From Rhinopithecus roxellana (lineage: Eukaryota > Chordata > Mammalia > Primates > Cercopithecidae): 64,000 nucleotides of DNA. The notes under the pieces are model-generated. The model was given only the letters and a program-made list of their open reading frames with translations. It was not told where the DNA came from and made no database searches. Both the position numbers and the translations under genes were made by a program. Below are positions 63,061 through 64,000 of the stretch, piece after piece. Each line of letters starts with the position of its first letter. The stretch's first letter is position 1. The stretch lies in assembly GCF_007565055.1 (NCBI RefSeq), contig NC_044551.1, positions 91,976,089-92,040,088 of the forward strand, written 5' to 3'.

Positions 63061-64000
63061 ATGCTGCTCTTCGTGTACTTTGTTCTTTGAAAGATTGGAG
63101 GAAGAGGAGGAGGGGTCAGGGGCCAAAGCATTCTCCTGAATCATACAGTATAATTTCAGTAAATTCTCTTGGTAACTAAAGCTTTTATTCTTTCTTTGAA
63201 ATAAATGATTGAGAACTGAAGCAAGTACAGAAATGTGTTTCTTAAAAATGTAATTGTATGTGAACTCCAGATTACTTCATTAAGTGAATACAATGCTTCA
63301 TAATGATTTTTTTCATTTTGTCAATGTGGTGGTTTTTGTTGATATAAAATTTTAGTATTTGGAACTTAGAACCTTAGAAATCACACACTGTAACCCCCTT
63401 GTTTAGAAGATGGAGAATAGAAGTTTGGGTAGATTAGATGCGTTACAGAGGGTAACTCAGTGAGTTTGGACCACATAGGACTAGTACCCAGACTCCTCCT
63501 TTACCCCATCACCTACAGCCTCTTGGGTGATGATTTTCATTCACAGGGGGAAGGCATAGATAGTAAAATGAAGACACTGAGGCTGTAGGGTTTCTTAATT
63601 AAGATAACTCTGTGGAAGTGTAAGACTGAAATTCAGACCTTCTATTTAGGACATTTATAAATTGCAACATAACCCTTTTACGATAGTAATGGTTGTATTT
63701 ATTTTTCATCTCAGAGGTCTAGATTTCTTGACACATTTTGACCCAATGAGTGGTTTTTTTGTTTTGTTTTGTTTTGTTTCCAGTGAATGCTGATGTCAAA
63801 GGACATCATCAGACACAGGGTAGTTTTCATAAAGATTCTGGTTTAGGAACTTACTTTCCTAGGAATACCGAATACATTTTCTGGGGCCCACTTTAGTTGC
63901 CAGAATAATTTTAAGTGCTTATTTTTCTGTTAATGTTTTAGCTCATATATAGAATTTGAAGACATTGGTGAATATTTATAGTATTTAAAATGTATTTGCA
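63061..64000. other. Intron 15, to the window edge
   Basis: Mostly unique. A weak MIR/L2-like remnant lies near 63360-63500 and a (TTTTG)n run at 63757-63779. The next MARCHF6 exon is not in view. Confidence 0.4.

Overview
The window is primate nuclear DNA, most likely from an Old World monkey. Around 39 Alu elements or fragments are present. Four young AluY copies (8497-8818, 18626-18928, 23901-24206, 42685-42991) carry a right-arm variant reading GAGATCCGGCCAC where human AluY usually reads GAGATCGCGCCAC. I know this variant from the AluYR-type subfamilies of cercopithecid monkeys. There are no bacterial, plasmid or CRISPR features, and the many short open frames are almost all Alu shadows or CpG-island artefacts.

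The only protein-coding gene I can support is the 5' half of MARCHF6 (TEB4, the vertebrate Doa10-type ubiquitin ligase of the ER membrane), on the + strand. A CpG-island promoter (about 12830-13880) leads into coding exon 1 at 13488-13506. Fourteen more coding exons follow between 36519 and 61968. They join in frame to 444 codons of an expected protein of about 910 residues, and the gene runs off the right edge. The exons encode a complete C4HC3 RING-CH domain (residues 9-55), six predicted membrane spans, and an acidic loop (residues 193-255). Every intron boundary seen is GT-AG.

Layout: 1-12830 is non-genic DNA upstream of the promoter. It holds a solo MLT2-type LTR with a perfect target duplication, a local duplication around a MER2 DNA transposon, and a run of Alus. 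12830-13880 is the promoter and first exon. 13507-36518 is the 23-kb intron 1, which contains a MER2/Tigger2/Alu nest, L1 3' ends, a THE1/MST-type LTR and a degenerate 18S rRNA pseudogene. 36519-61968 holds coding exons 2-15, separated by introns rich in Alu and L1. 61969-64000 is intron.

I found no new biological system. The observations most worth a second look are structural. One is an almost end-to-end 18S rRNA pseudogene (about 33776-35457) in intron 1, sense to the gene, carrying an internal inverted duplication of about 105 bp. Another is an exact 26-bp copy of unique DNA (6263-6288) spliced into an AluY 2.3 kb away (8548-8573). A third is a three-layer transposon nest whose insertion order can be read from TA target duplications. 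The last is a 33-nt coding exon with an Alu starting about 15 bp past its donor site.
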